Shown: piece after piece, positions 45,740 through 57,672 of the stretch
Position numbering within the stretch: position 1 is the stretch's first letter
How the letters are laid out: every line of letters starts with the position of its first letter
DNA from: Trichaptum fuscoviolaceum
Lineage: Eukaryota; Basidiomycota; Agaricomycetes; Hymenochaetales; Trichaptaceae
Length of the DNA stretch: 64,000 bases
NCBI GenBank assembly: GCA_910574455.1
Contig: CAJSYZ010000004.1
Location: forward strand, 1,488,001-1,552,000
Reading direction: 5' to 3'
The notes under the pieces: generated by a model
What the model was told of the DNA's origin: nothing
What the model saw: the letters and a program-made list of their open reading frames with translations, nothing else
Databases searched by the model: none
Position numbers and translations under genes: made by a program

Positions 45740-48700
45740 TGTCGGGATCCCCCAGGACCCCAACATGTCTAAGGCAATCCCGAACAGAACCCGGTATACT
45801 GAAACCCGAAATCACGACCTTGGCTAGATCCCGAAAGGATCCCCCGCTCTCTGATCCCGGAAGAACCTCTGCTTCGCCATGCATTCTCCTGCTAAGAGTT
45901 CTGCCCCGCTACGACCTCCTCGCCCCTGCTTGTCCTCGCCCACGTCTCCTCGTCAGTCCCCCGCCTCGTCCCCGTGTCTCGATCCATCCCTAGCCCGCCT
46001 CGTCGTTCCCCCGACTCTAGGATGATCCCCCGCTCGCTCCCCGCTCCCGTCATGCTCTGTTCCCCGCTCCAGTGAACCCCGTACCTCGCCATAGTCCCGA
46101 AGTCACTCACCATAGCCACAGCCATAGCCATAGCCTGCCACAGCCATAGCCATAGCCATAGCTATCCCAGACCTCGTAGGTTCTCGACTATGCCCGGATA
46201 CCAGATCCCGGCCTTGCGTCCACAGTCATGAAGTGCAGTTAGGAGATTGATCCACTGCGTCCAAAGCCGACCTCTGTCTGGCCTTGAGTAAGCCAACACG
46301 ACAGCGGTCAAGGATTGCTGTCCCGCAATCCTGCCCGGTCACGAACCCTGCCCTGCGCTCGTCCTGCCACGGTGCCCTAGCTAACCCCTTCGACATCCTG
46401 TGCCTCTCGACCTGCCCTTGTTCGTCCACAGCCTGCCCCGCCAGGAATCCCGCCTCGCCGCGAACGCTGTCAAGCGTCCTCTCTGACAATCCCGCAACCC
46501 ACGCTCGTTCCCGGTTGGAGTCCCGTCAAGACTCCCCCACTCGTCCAGGTTGGAGTCCCGCCAAACTCCCCCCGCTCGTTTCCCGACTAGAGTCTCGCCA
46601 GACTCCCCCGCTCATTCCCGGTAGAAACCCCGCTTGCTTCCCGGTTGGAATCCCGCTCCTTTCCCCCGCACGATCCCAGTCGAAATCCCGCTCGTTTCCC
46701 GCCTTGCGTCCCGTCTCGAATCCCTGCGCAAATCCCCCGCAGGATTCCCGCCTTCGATCCCGCCGCGATTCCCATCGCAACCCCAGCTAAGTTCCCGCTC
46801 TGATTCCCGAAAGATTCCCGCTACGATTCCCGGTCGAAACCCGAACTCGATTCCCAGTCAAAACCCGAGCTCGATTCCCGGTCGAAACCCGAACCAGATT
46901 CCCTGCATGATCCCGTCGCGAATCGCGCAAGTTTCCCGTCGTCCAAGGGAAACCCCTTAGCTTCCCCGCTGTCATAAACCAAACTGGGAAATAAGGCAAT
47001 GAACTCGGGATTTTAGCCGTTAGACTAAAAGAGCCATGTTGTCAGGTTACTGACAACTGTTCCCAGCGCTATTTAAGGTGTTCGCACGTTAGGAATTACC
47101 CAATTCCTAACATTACCTCCCTCTCAAAGACCCTCTTCCTTTCCGGGGGGAAGAGGACACCCTTCCGTAAATAGCCGCCCCCCACCCTATTTCCTTTTAG
47201 GGTGTAAGCCAACAAAGTCCAGAGAGGATCCCGGATGCAATATTAATTTCATCTTTCATCATCAAATTAATTATTGCCACACCGGGAGTTGAACTCGTGA
47301 CCTGGTAAACCTGACAACCTGTCATAAACCAAACTGGGAAATAAGGCAATGAACTCGGGATTTTAGCCGTTAGACTAAAAGAGCCATGTTGTCAGGTTAC
47401 TGACAACTGTTCCCAGCGCTATTTAAGGTGTTCGCACGTTAGGAATTACCCAATTCCTAACACCCGCTCCTCGATGCTAACCTCGTCTTGAGATAGCCCC
47501 AGGTGATTGGCCTGGCCACGCACGTGCCAGCCAACTAGTCTCGTTAGTAGCGTCCTGTCCCGGCCCGTAGACCAGCTTCCCGCCACCCCGTGTGCGGGAT
47601 TGATCTCATTGTCCGCAAGGACTCGAACCTCGTCCTTAGTCGCCCTGCCCCGCGCGCGCCTCGCGATTAGGCTTCGTTACGACATCGAAGCACCGGCTTC
47701 TTCGAAGTTAGTCCCTGTCGATCTCCCGCGACCCTGATCCACGCCAGAAGTTGCCTGCAACTTATCCCGAGACGATGTATGCATTACATCCGCCCCCCAC
47801 GCTCGTTACCCCGCTGCCTGTGCGCCAGCTTGATACCTCGCGCACAATTACATTCCTTTAGTTCTCTTTGTTTCACTTGACCATGCTTCACGCTCGTTCC
47901 CTTAGATCTTGCCCAGATGTTCCCGCACCGAATCCCGAATCCCGGATTCACATCACTGTATGCGCGGCCTTCGCCCGCAAGATTGTGTAACTAGTTAGTT
48001 GCGCGTTTGTGCATGCCCGTTCCCTGTAGATTCTGCCCAGTAGATAAATACCTGTCGCCACCGTAAGGAGCACTCACTTTTGTCCTCTTGTCGAGTGCTT
48101 CCTTAGGTGTGTTTCTGTCTTGTCTCTAGTGTAGTTTTACAATGCTGACTTGTTGAGTGCTTCCTTAGGGAACCTCCTCCTGATACAGAAGTGTTGCCTT
48201 GAGATCCCGGTTATCCTGAGCTCTCTGCTCCCGTCCTGAGCACGCCTGCTCTCTGGCTCTCTTGTCTCTGTCTTGTCCCGGATCCCGCTCTGCGAATCCC
48301 GCTCTGAGTCCTGCCCAGAATCCCGCTCTGAGATTCCCGCCAGAATCCCGCTCTGCGATTCCCGCCAAAGCCCCGAACGATTCCCGCTCTGCGATCCCCG
48401 CACGAATCCAGATCCCCGCACGAATCCAGATTCCCGCACGAATCCAGATTCCCGCGCGAATCCAGATTCCCGCCAGAATCCCGCTTTGCATTCCCCCGCG
48501 TCTCGACTCTGTCTCCCCGCGCCTCGACTCTGCCTTCCCAGCCTCGACTCTGACTCCGTCCCGTCCTCGCCTTGAGCCCCCTTGCGTCTCGCCCCCGCAG
48601 CCCCGCTCCCCGCGCGACTCCGTTGGCGTTGTAGCGTCCTTAACGGTTCCCCTTCACCGTCTCCGCTGCCGCGCGCTCTCCCAGGCCTTGCCCCGGAAGC

Positions 48701-48743
48701 CGCTAACGCGCCCCGGCCCCCAGGTTCCCCCCAGGTCGTAACA
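45740..48743. mobile_element. 3.0-kb TG...CA element, probable solo LTR of an LTR retrotransposon
   Basis: Begins TGTCGGGATCC and ends GGTCGTAACA, flanked by the 5-bp duplication ACATC (45735-45739 and 48744-48748). The empty site is seen at 52841-52855. No coding domains of a retrotransposon occur inside, and I see no second copy of its start, so a very long solo LTR is the simplest reading. It is full of GATTCCCG/CGAATCCCG-type repeats (about 46480-46930 and 48280-48490) and has a possible TATA-like GATAAATA near 48040. It contains the TRIM at 46970-47462. Confidence 0.75.
46970..47462 (-). mobile_element. TRIM (miniature LTR retrotransposon), recent insertion
   Basis: Two identical 143-bp direct repeats (46970-47112 and 47320-47462) begin TG and end CA and flank 207 bp. 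The 5-bp target duplication CCCGC is perfect (46965-46969 and 47463-47467). On the minus strand a purine-rich tract (GAGAGGGAGGTAA) touches the left repeat, as a polypurine tract would, so minus orientation is likely. The internal part near 47270-47300 holds a T-arm-like GAGTTCAACTCCCGG. The repeat itself has a small palindrome (GTTAGGAATT/AATTCCTAAC) and a TATTTAA box. No coding capacity. Identical repeats show youth. Confidence 0.88.
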
Positions 48744-49911
48744 ACATCTACGATGTCATCAACTTGAATCTTCGGCAATTGCGTTTCGCGAACTGGCGCG
48801 ACGACCGCAGTATCGGTAGCCCGAGAGTCTTCGTTGCCTGTAGCGATACCGGCACTGAGGAAGTCCGAGAATGACTCCTGATCATGAGTCACTCGCGGCG
48901 GCGGCTTCAACTTCCGTCTGCTGTCTACTGGAGGCGCATTGGACGTCTTTACATGAGACGATGAGAATTCATTATGCATGATAACAAACAAAAGTAACAT
49001 GACATACATTTACGCTGTCACCAATCCTTGACAATTGCGTTTCGAGAACTGTAGACTCTTCCTTGCTTGATGCGATACCGGAACTCAGGTTGAGTTGTTT
49101 CTCTTCCGAGGATGTCTCTTGTGTCACTCGTGGCGACAACTTCTGCTTAGTACTGTTTACTGGAGGCGCATTGGACGTCTTTACATGAGACGATGAGAAT
49201 TCATTATGCATGATAACAAACAAAAGTAACATGACATACATTTACGCTGTCACCAATCCTTGACAATTGCGTTTCGAGAACTGGCGAGGCAACCGCAGCA
49301 TTGGCAGAATCCTGCTTGCCAGTGAGATAGAGATGGGAGAAAGAGACAAATCAGCGTGGATCAGGGAGAATGAGAACAAGACATACTTGGTTGGTACCTT
49401 TCTCGTTTTCGTAAACAAACGATATCTTAGTGATGCAGATGGAGAGGGGACAACTCAACATGACAGATAAGAATAAATTAGTGAATCGTACCTTGACCTT
49501 TGCCTTGTTGATAGGAGCGTAATGTAATCGTAACAATTGTTCCGTTGCGGCTCTCCGTTGAACAGGAATGCTGGAAAGCTTGAGAAGAGAGAAAGATAGA
49601 ATATCAGTACAACCTAATGAGAAGCCACTGGCACTGCACAAAAATTGCATAAGCCTGAGACAACACAACATACATCAAATATTATGCGAGTGACACTGCC
49701 CTCTAGTACAACAATGACCTTCGAGAACACAGATAATAGTGTCGGGGTGAAGTGGGGAACAAGTTAATACCGTACGGTACAGCAATACAAGAAAAGAATG
49801 ACATACTTTAAAATTCAGACTGAAGTTGGACTTCGACATTCTTATCCACTGATAGGAAACCTGACAGTGAAGAGGCAACTTGAAGATTTGAAGACAGGAC
49901 ACCGTTCTTCA

Positions 49912-50388
49912 AGTTATACTACTAGTAGTAGTATCATGATCATGATGTAGCGCGGCGACTCCAAACTTGAAACCGCCACCGTGACGGCGTGGGCTAGTAC
50001 TACTAGTACTAGTAGTAGCCTGAGTACTCAGGCTAGTACTAGTACTACTACTATAACTTGAACCTTGAAGTAGTAACTGAACTTGAAATAGTACTACTCA
50101 GGCTGCCTGCTTGGGGTCGGATGATCATTATGATTACTACTACTACTCACTCGCCAGCCTCAGGCTGCCACTAGCAGTGAGGCTAGCCTAGTAAGAATAG
50201 AACTACTAGAAGTGACGTTCAGGCTCTTACTACGAACCGTTTCAAGTTCGCAACAGACTTTCCATTACTACTAGCGTACAACAACACGCGACAAAACTTG
50301 AAGCAGAAAAGCTTGAAACTAGCAAGAATAGTAGTGGAGGAATGCGGAAGAAAGACATATTAACAAAGTAAAGACTCATTGTTCAGAG
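49912..50388. other. Word-repeat spacer 3' of the left-arm gene
   Basis: Dense in ACTAGTAGTA, AACTTGAA, CAGGCTGCC/CAGGCTAG and GTACTACT words. From about 50241 rightwards it belongs to the inverted-repeat arm (matches 61919 and leftwards on the other strand). Confidence 0.6.
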
Positions 50389-53300
50389 TCAGTCATTGCG
50401 TGTCGTTGGTACAACGATCGGCGGAAATTTGACAGAGGTAAGCATCACATCAATAGCGAATGCTGGGAGCGCGTAGGTGAAATCGCCGTGGCCAGTACCC
50501 GTCATAACTTGAAGACCCTTGACACAAGTTTCGGTAATTATTCCGCCCCATTTGCCGTCCAAGGTAGCAATGAGAGAGCCAGAATCACCACTTTTCGCGA
50601 AACAGTAGTCGAATTTTGAAGGTATACTCCAGACAAGGCGTATATTCTTAGCTGCTATCACTGGCGGTGAGACGCCGTCGAGTGGCCTATGTATGACTGC
50701 GTAATTCACAGCCTCCATCGGGTTCGCAAGTCCAACTGTTACACCGGTTGAAGCACCAGCCTTTATAACCGTAATCGGCGACTCGGAGTTGAATTGAGCC
50801 GACCTATCGATATACCCTGACTTGATCTCGAGACGTCCATTCGTTGGGTACGGAACATTTCTTTCTATATAAGCGTCCCTAATCTTTGAGAGGTTGGGCG
50901 AAGGAGGCTGACCGAAGTGAATGACATTACACTGAAAGTTCGATTCGTTGACTTTAGTCTCGAACAGCTGCACGAGGGCAAATTCATATTCGAAACCGAA
51001 TGTATGTCCAGTCTCAGCAACGGTCAGAGAGCCTGGACGCGTATAGACAACATTGCCAATGGTCCCAGCGCGAGTCCCATAAGGTTTAAGTAGCTTGAAA
51101 TTATGGTAAACCTTCCGACGAACTTCGACATAGACCTCCTGTGCCTTTCTGGTAGATTCGTCGAGCAATTCAATTTTTCTGCGTTCTTGAGTAATGTTGA
51201 TCGTCCTTCCATCATGAGGAGCATACATAGTGAGTTGTGGGACTGCGATGCTTCCGTTGTCATCTGCTTGGAGATCCGTCAAGATCAATTCCAGTTTGGC
51301 AAGACCTTCTTTGCAATCTTGGCTGTGTCTTTCAAGCGCTTCCAACGCTCGGTCGAATTCGTTGTCGATAAAGGAACGGTAGGCATCAGGTAGAATATGG
51401 ACTAGATATGGTTCCAACGTGTCCACTGTCACCTTTTCTGATGACTCGTCCTCGTCATCTGATGAACGCTCGGCCTCGTCATCTGATGAACGCTCGGCCT
51501 CGTCATCTGATGAACGCTCGTCCTCGTCATCTGATGAACGCTCGTCCTCGTCATCTGATGAACGCTCGTCCTCGTCATCTGATGAACGCTCGTCCTCGTC
51601 ATCTGATGTCTGCCATTCCTCGTCATTCGGTGTCCGGTCCTCAACATCTGCCAGAGATGAACGCTGGCCCTCGGCAGCTCGGTTTTCAATTACTAGATCG
51701 TTGATAATATTTTCATCAAAGGCGGAAGATATAGAATGTCGGCTGAGCAAACTGAACAGTTTATTCGATCCCTGAAATTTGATGATGGGACCCCATGTAC
51801 TGAAAGTGTACTGACCACTACACCCAATTCCTATGCTTGTTCCTCGAAGAGTTGAAGTGTATGCCTCTAGAGACTTAATTATAGATTCAGGAGATCTGGG
51901 TTCACGGAAGTCTCCAGCCAAGATTCGATCAGGCGGAAGGTCAAGAGCCGGGCCATCCGGAATGGTATCAGTTGTCAGTGGTCGAAAACAAGGTGAGGAA
52001 ACGGGAGCGGCAAGGCCATCGACTACATGTGATTGTCCAGGTGCCGGTACGGGGCCAGGCAGTTGTTCGTGTTCGAGAGGTTGTCCGTCGTCCAGGAGAT
52101 TAGGGGTTGGTACCACTCCACTTGCGGAACACGACTGAGGAATGGCCTCGCGAAATTCTACCTCGAACCGCCCTGAGAATTTCCAGCGCTTGCGAATGGA
52201 TCGTCTAATCGCATCGGCGCATTCACAATAAATGTCACCAGCAGGCCTCTTGTAGTTGGGTATAAGCACCTCCAACTCGGAAGGAATTACTCCAATCCAC
52301 ACGACAACAGGATCTGACCTCCCGCCCTTCCCCTTCCCGTCTTTATGATATCCAATCTTGCATATATCTATGCATGTTACGGTATGCCTGACGTGAAAGC
52401 GTTCGAAAGCGTCTTCAAATATAGGTAGCAAAACGGGCCATTGCCCGATCAGAGGGCAGTCGTTGTCAAGGACGTTTATGTGCTTCATCGCTTTCTCGCG
52501 CTTATGCGGTCCCGAAATGTTCTCCTGGTGTCCCGCAAAAAATCCACTACGCCCGACAGGAACAGCGTTGGTCGGACATCCCCAGTAATAGTTGAGATGA
52601 TCCTTCAAATCCCAAATCCTACGAGTCTTCACAGGATTTTTCGCTTCCATTGACATGATAATAGAACTGTCAGTGAGAAGGGTCGTATCCGGGATTGCCT
52701 TCTGTGTCACTGCCAGTGACGGCGGTAGAGGTACCGGCCATACACCATGTGCTGGAGGTCCATTGAACGTCTAATGGAGGCAGAAAGGGAAACGGTAACA
52801 AATCAGCATGGCTGAAAAAAAAAGCAAATGACATCGCAAAACATACATCTACGATGTCATCAACTTGAATCTTCGGCAATTGCGTTTCGCGAACTGGCGC
52901 GACGACCGCAGTATCGGTAGCCCGAGAGTCTTCGTTGCCTGTAGCGATACCGGCACTGAGGAAGTCCGAGAATGACTCCTGATCATGAGTCACTCGCGGC
53001 GGCGGCTTCAACTTCCGTCTGCTGTCTACTGGAGGCGCATTGGACGTCTTTACATGAGACGATGAGAATTCATTATGCATGATAACAAACAAAAGTAACA
53101 TGACATACATTTACGCTGTCACCAATCCTTGACAATTGCGTTTCGAGAACTGTAGACTCTTCCTTGCTTGATGCGATACCGGAACTCAGGTTGAGTTGTT
53201 TCTCTTCCGAGGATGTCTCTTGTGTCACTCGTGGCGACAACTTCTGCTTAGTACTGTCTACTGAAGGCGCATTGGACGTCTTTACATGAGACGATGAGAA

Positions 53301-54198
53301 TTCATTATGCATGATAACAAACAAAAGTAACATGACATACATTTACGCTGTCACCAATCCTTGACAATTGCGTTTCGAGAACTGTAGACTCTTCCTTGCT
53401 TGATGCGATACCGGAACTCAGGTTGAGTTGTTTCTCTTTCAAGGATGTCTCTTGTGTCACTCGTGGCGACAACTTCTGCTTAGTACTGTCTACTGAAGGC
53501 GCATTGGACGTCTTTACATGAGACGATGAGAATTCATTATGCATGATAACAAACAAAAGTAACATGACATACATTTACGCTGTCACCAATCCTTGACAAT
53601 TGCGTTTCGAGAACTGTAGACTCTTCCTTGCTTGATGCGATACCGGAACTCAGGTTGAGTTGTTTCTCTTCCGAGGATGTCTCTTGTGTCACTCGTGGCG
53701 ACAACTTCTGCTTAGTACTGTTTACTGGAGGCGCATTGGACGTCTTTACATGAGACAATGAGAATTCATTATGCATGATAACAAACAAAAGTAACATGAC
53801 ATACATTTACGCTGTCACCAATCCTTGACAATTGCGTTTCGCGAATTGTAGACTCTTCCTTGCTTGATGCAATACCGGAACTCAGGTTGAGTTGTTTCTC
53901 TTCCGAGGATGTCTCTTGTGTCACTCGTGGCGACAACTTCTGCTTAGTACTGTTTACTGGAGGCGCATTGGACGTCTTTACATGAGACAATGAGAATTCA
54001 TTATGCATGATAACAAACAAAAGTAACATGACATACATTTACGCTGTCACCAATCCTTGACAATTGCGTTTCGCGAATTGTAGAGTCTTCATTCCTTGTT
54101 GCAATACCGGAACGATGGAGTTTCTCATCTTTTTGTTTCACCCGCCGTCGCCGCGGAGGCTTCAACTGCTTGCTGTCTACTGGAGGTGCATTGGACGT
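50389..54198 (-). CDS. Exon-array protease-like protein, left arm (X1)
   Basis: Readable exons: 54198-54037 (162 nt), four 171-nt exons (53975-53805, 53743-53573, 53511-53341, 53279-53109), variant 53047-52847 (201 nt), main 52770-50389 (794 codons with stop). All are in phase 0. Further 5' exons beyond 54198 are likely but unclear. The main exon has an N-terminal globular region (NVLDNDCPLIGQWPVLLPIF, then DPVVVWIGVIP, then RRSIRKRWKFSGRFEVEFRE), a Pro-rich linker, an acidic SSDDEDER repeat, and a C-terminal trypsin-fold region: LLSRHS (His), EFALVQL where Asp is expected (Glu), KAGASTGVTVGLAN, and KSGDSGSLI with the Ser nucleophile. Activity is doubtful because of the Asp to Glu change. No enzyme of this architecture is characterised to my knowledge. 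Confidence 0.78.
51441..51608. repeat. 24-bp minisatellite coding an acidic linker
   Basis: Seven copies of a 24-bp unit (like CTCGTCATCTGATGAACGCT plus CGTC/CGGC) in the main exon of the left-arm gene; it encodes the 8-residue repeat SSDDEDER/SSDDEAER. The right-arm gene has only a short relic (SSDDEDQ, LDDED). Confidence 0.9.
53109..54036 (-). repeat. Tandem exon array, left arm: four 232-bp units
   Basis: Each 232-bp unit is one 171-bp exon (57 codons, TSNAP...DSVN) and one 61-bp intron (GTATGTCATG...CATGTAAAG). Units differ by only a few bases, introns included. The adjacent 162-nt and 201-nt exons are older relatives of the same exon. Confidence 0.93.
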
Positions 54199-54842
54199 CT
54201 ATCGTTAAGACAATGAGAAATTACGAGGGTAGTAAAAAACTTGAACGGAAAAAATCAAGACACACGTTAGCTAGAGTCGTGTTTGGCACGAAGATGGCTT
54301 TTATGGTTTTGAGAAAACCTCGCAATTTCGTGCGGATTTTGGGGGGGTTCCTCAGGCTCTTCGAGTCGGAATGAAGACAACAGATTAAGATTTGAATAAC
54401 TTGAAGATACTAGTACTACTGGTTGCAGCACATCACTCACTTTACCGTTATGATTGTTGGAGAACCCGGAACGGACTCGGTGTCCCTCACTCCTCCGTGG
54501 CCACATTATGAATGCCTGCGGGACAAGATTATGGGGCCAAGAGTGAATACGACAGGTCAATATGGGAAGGATGGCAACTCAAAAGGAAAGGGCATACCAT
54601 CAATTACGAGCCTCAGGCTGGAGGGCAAAGGGCGAAGACAGGAGTATTTCTTATACTAGTACCTTATATAGTACTACTACTCAGGCTACTACTACTAGTA
54701 GTACTAGTAGTATGCACTGCAACTTCCTCCGAGTCTGACTCAGCCTGAGGCGACTTTCTTTACTACTACTACTACTCTATAAAGTATATTTTGTAGAAAC
54801 TTCTTGAATGATGGTCCTCGCCCTTTGCCCTACTCGCTCGTG
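54199..54842. other. Spacer with word-repeat cluster between left arm and middle gene
   Basis: Holds possible further 5' exons of the left-arm gene (minus, a frame with EEPEEPPQNPHEIARF near 54330 and NNHNGK before GTGAGT near 54440) and clusters of TACTAGTAC and CAGGCTGAG words at 54650-54780. Confidence 0.45.
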
Positions 54843-57131
54843 ATGGATGGTATGTCCTTTCCTCCCGTCTATCCTTCCCGCATTCAGCTGTTGTCTGCTC
54901 TCCCATTCCTCTTATTATTACTGACTGTCCCTTGCAGCGTACTTGACCATGAACCCGGGCAACCAAGACCGGAATTGTCCCAGCGGCTCACAGCAAGCCA
55001 CAGTTAATACTAGTAGTGGCCTCAGGCTGAGTGGTAGTTCTCAGGCCAATTTCAAAGTGAGTTATGTCTTGGCCTCTTATACAATTTCTAATTTGTTATC
55101 AGAGTCTCACATCCAACTTGAACTTCAAGTTCCCGGTGAACGTGAACTTAAAGTCATTGGTGGGCCGGGCTCACTCAGGCTGGCAGGTACTATGTACCGC
55201 TATTTATTTAAAATTCTTACCATGCTGAATGTCACCGATCCCCCATTTACCTCAATTAGCCATTTAGAAGGCCAGTGGTGACACTGGACTCGACTGATCA
55301 TAGTACCCGACATTATTATTACGGGCTTCCATCCAACCCTCCGTTAGTTGGTACAAGTGTGGGGGATGATCGGCGGCGAGATGACCTACATCGGAGGGAA
55401 AAAAAGTTCGTCAATGTCCTAGACAACGACTGCCCTCTGATCGGGCAATGGCCCGTTTTGCTACCTATATTTGAAGACGCTTTCGACCGCTTTCGCGTCA
55501 GGCATACCGTAACATGCATAGATATATGCAAGATTGGATATCACAAAGACGGGAAGTCGGATCCTGTTGTCGTGTGGATTGGAGTAATGCCGAAAAAGTT
55601 TGAGATGCTTCTACCCAACTACATGAGGCCTCCTGACGATTTTTATTGTAAATGCGCCGTTGCGCTTAGACGCACCATTCGCAAGCGCTGGCAATTAGCA
55701 GAGCACTACGAGGTAGAGTTTCGGGAAGCAGTGGAACTTCGGCAGGCCAACGTTCCACCGGCTCTTGATCCCCTCGTTTACTTCGCTATTGAGGGTCAGT
55801 TCCCTGAGGGATATTTCGTCCCTCAGGCTCAGGCTGAACTTGAAGACATCAACTTGAACCTTCCGGATCCCGCGCCTAGGCTGGACGCTGAACTTCCCAG
55901 AGAAGTGGACAATGTAGTGTGGGGAAACCTCGAGGCTCTGCCACCTGTTCCCGACCCCTCACAGGCGCAATTAGGATCATTCGAACAACAGATATGGCAC
56001 TTGGTCAACAGTACCTTATCACAGGAATATTCTGTGCGACCGGGGGTCGCTATAGGCCCACGAGGGATCAATGGATACGGAACTCTGGGGCTAATAATCA
56101 AATTTGACGGTCGGGAACAGCTGTATGGCATATCCTGTCGTCACGTATTCGTTCCCGACCACGACACCACAACTTACGACAATAGAATGCCGGAGGACCC
56201 GAAACAGGCTCGGAATCAGCTCGTCGAGGTCGCTCCCAAGCGGCACTTCCGTAAAGTATACGATGAACACCTCAGTTTGGTGGAGCAATTAGTTATGGAA
56301 AGAATTGAACGGCAAACACTACCAGCCGACCCCGGTGCACAGATTCAAGACGCGCTGCTTGAGGGTGAATTGCTAGTCGAAGAACAGGCTCAAGCGTTGA
56401 AGGAGGGCGTAAAAAACTTTATAGGGGGCTTCAGGGAATGGCTTCGACAGTCGTACGCGAGAAAAAAGGATACTAGTAGGGTCGTAGGTGCGCTTGTCTA
56501 TTCGCCATCAAAAAGGCGCGAACCTTTCAGAGGCATATACAACCGCGATATTGCTGTCGTCCAGCTGTGCGATACCGTAATGGCTAACACCGTGGACTTG
56601 AACGTCATTGATTTCAGTCTCTACGGTGGACTCGGAGACGATTTAGACAATATTCGAACTTTCTTTACATCGAATGAGCATACTTACCCCGAGGACCATT
56701 GCTTGTCCATCGCGGCCGATATCATCCCGCGCGCTGAGATGATGGTTTCGACCCCAGTTATAAAAGCTGGTGCTTCCACCGGTGTGACAGTCGGCATGGC
56801 CAACGCTATGGAAGCAGTCTCCTTCATCAGCGTCAACATCACTTACAACAATAATACAGTCCAGTACACGACCCAAAATGAGACCCATTTCTACTGGACT
56901 ATCCCTTCATCGCTATCGAAACCCTTCTCGATGTCAGGTGATTCTGGATCTGTCATTGCTGACCTGCAAGGACGGTGGGGCGGGATTCTAATGTCTGGGG
57001 TCGGGATTGATCATGAACGACTAGACCTGACTTACGCAACTCCTGCTTGTCACATTATAGATCAATTATATTCTGAGGCTGAGCTCCCCAGGATTATAAT
57101 ACCACAGGCTCAGGCTAACCCGGAGCCTTGA
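54843..57131 (+). CDS. Trypsin-fold protease-like protein between the arms (Y), full triad
   Basis: The main exon is open from about 55275 to 57131 (618 codons). Upstream short exons fit the plan of the other copies: ATGGATG near 54843 before GTATGT, 54938-55056 (ending SSQANFK before GTGAGT) and about 55103-55186; the last junction into the main exon is unresolved. Within the 618-residue part: NVLDNDCPLIGQWPVLLPIF, DPVVVWIGVMP, RRTIRKRW, then a Pro-rich linker, then the catalytic region with GISCRHVF (His290), YNRDIAVVQL (Asp425), KAGASTGVTVGMAN and SMSGDSGSVIAD (Ser557) before GRWGGI. Both catalytic and oxyanion-type motifs are those of chymotrypsin-like serine proteases. No signal peptide, so probably intracellular. 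It lacks the 171-nt repeat exons. Substrate unknown. Confidence 0.75.
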
Positions 57132-57672
57132 TGTTGACAGCGAGAGCGAGTATGAGTCGACGTTGCCTATCTATTTTCCCCCTTCATTTGTCCATCTCCT
57201 CCACTAGCATACTGGCACTGCACTTTCTTGTACTCTAGTACTAACTATCCGGTTTTGTTGGTTTTGTTGAGTGCCCTTACTACATATAACTAGTAGTCGC
57301 AAATTGTGATAGAAATATCATGATGTTACAACTTGAGTCTTGCAGATCAGGCCCTGAAGTGGGTTCTTCAAGTTCAAGTAGAGCTCCATCTTCAGGTTGA
57401 ACGTAGAGTCAGGCTGGGCATAATGACTTGAAGTTGAAGGCATCTAAATCGTACTCAGCAAAAGTAGTATCGCAGCCTCCTGAGTGATTGCTATCTTCGA
57501 CTCTCCGGGGTCGCCGGAACCTGTCCGATTCCAACTCGGACTCGGAGTCGCGCCACTGCCACGCCACTGCCAGCCTGAGTACTAGAATACTACTAATATA
57601 AGAGCGGCGCCGGTGACTTTCAACCTCCCCCCCCCCTGACCCTCTCAGTCTTCCTACTATCAGTTGGTAACG
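57132..57672. other. Spacer/promoter of the right-arm gene with word-repeat cluster
   Basis: Contains GGACTCGGAGTC, CCACTGCCA, AACTTGAA/TTCAAG words and a run of C near 57630. No gene seen. Probably includes the promoter of the gene starting at 57673. Confidence 0.5.

Larger units (their letters stand above)
45553..49911 (-). pseudogene. Truncated copy of the exon-array protease-like gene
   Basis: Homologous to the 5' part of the genes at 50389-54198 and 57673-61772. Minus-strand exons readable: 49860-49807 area (ending NFSLNFK), about 49590-49493 (LSSIPVQRRAATEQLLRL), a 13-codon exon (ISFVYENEKGTNQ), 49311-49240 (72 nt), one 171-nt repeat exon 49178-49008, the variant exon 48946-48746, and about 170 bases covering the last intron and the beginning of the main exon (45726-45553). 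The rest of the main exon, with the N-terminal globular and protease domains, is missing. A 3.0-kb TG...CA element sits at the variant exon's splice donor. It has only one repeat exon where the other copies have four. Confidence 0.75.
50241..54050. repeat. Inverted repeat, left arm (pairs with 58320-61919)
   Basis: The minus strand of this segment is collinear with the plus strand of 58320-61919: 3' flank, main protease-like exon, variant exon and four 232-bp units. Identity is very high in the flank, the first ~290 codons of the main exon, the last ~55 codons and the array, and lower in between. The arms enclose about 4.3 kb with a related gene. Confidence 0.88.

Noticed and set aside
46284..46960. 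Pro/Ser/Arg-rich proteins in the GATTCCCG region
   Set aside because: The frames are open on several strands at once because of the repetitive CCCG words; they lie inside a non-coding retroelement.
47270..47345. tRNA gene inside the 3-kb element
   Set aside because: Only a T-arm-like block matches; the rest belongs to the TRIM's repeat and internal region.
53109..54036. CRISPR-like direct repeats
   Set aside because: The 232-bp units are contiguous, coding and eukaryotic, without unique spacers.
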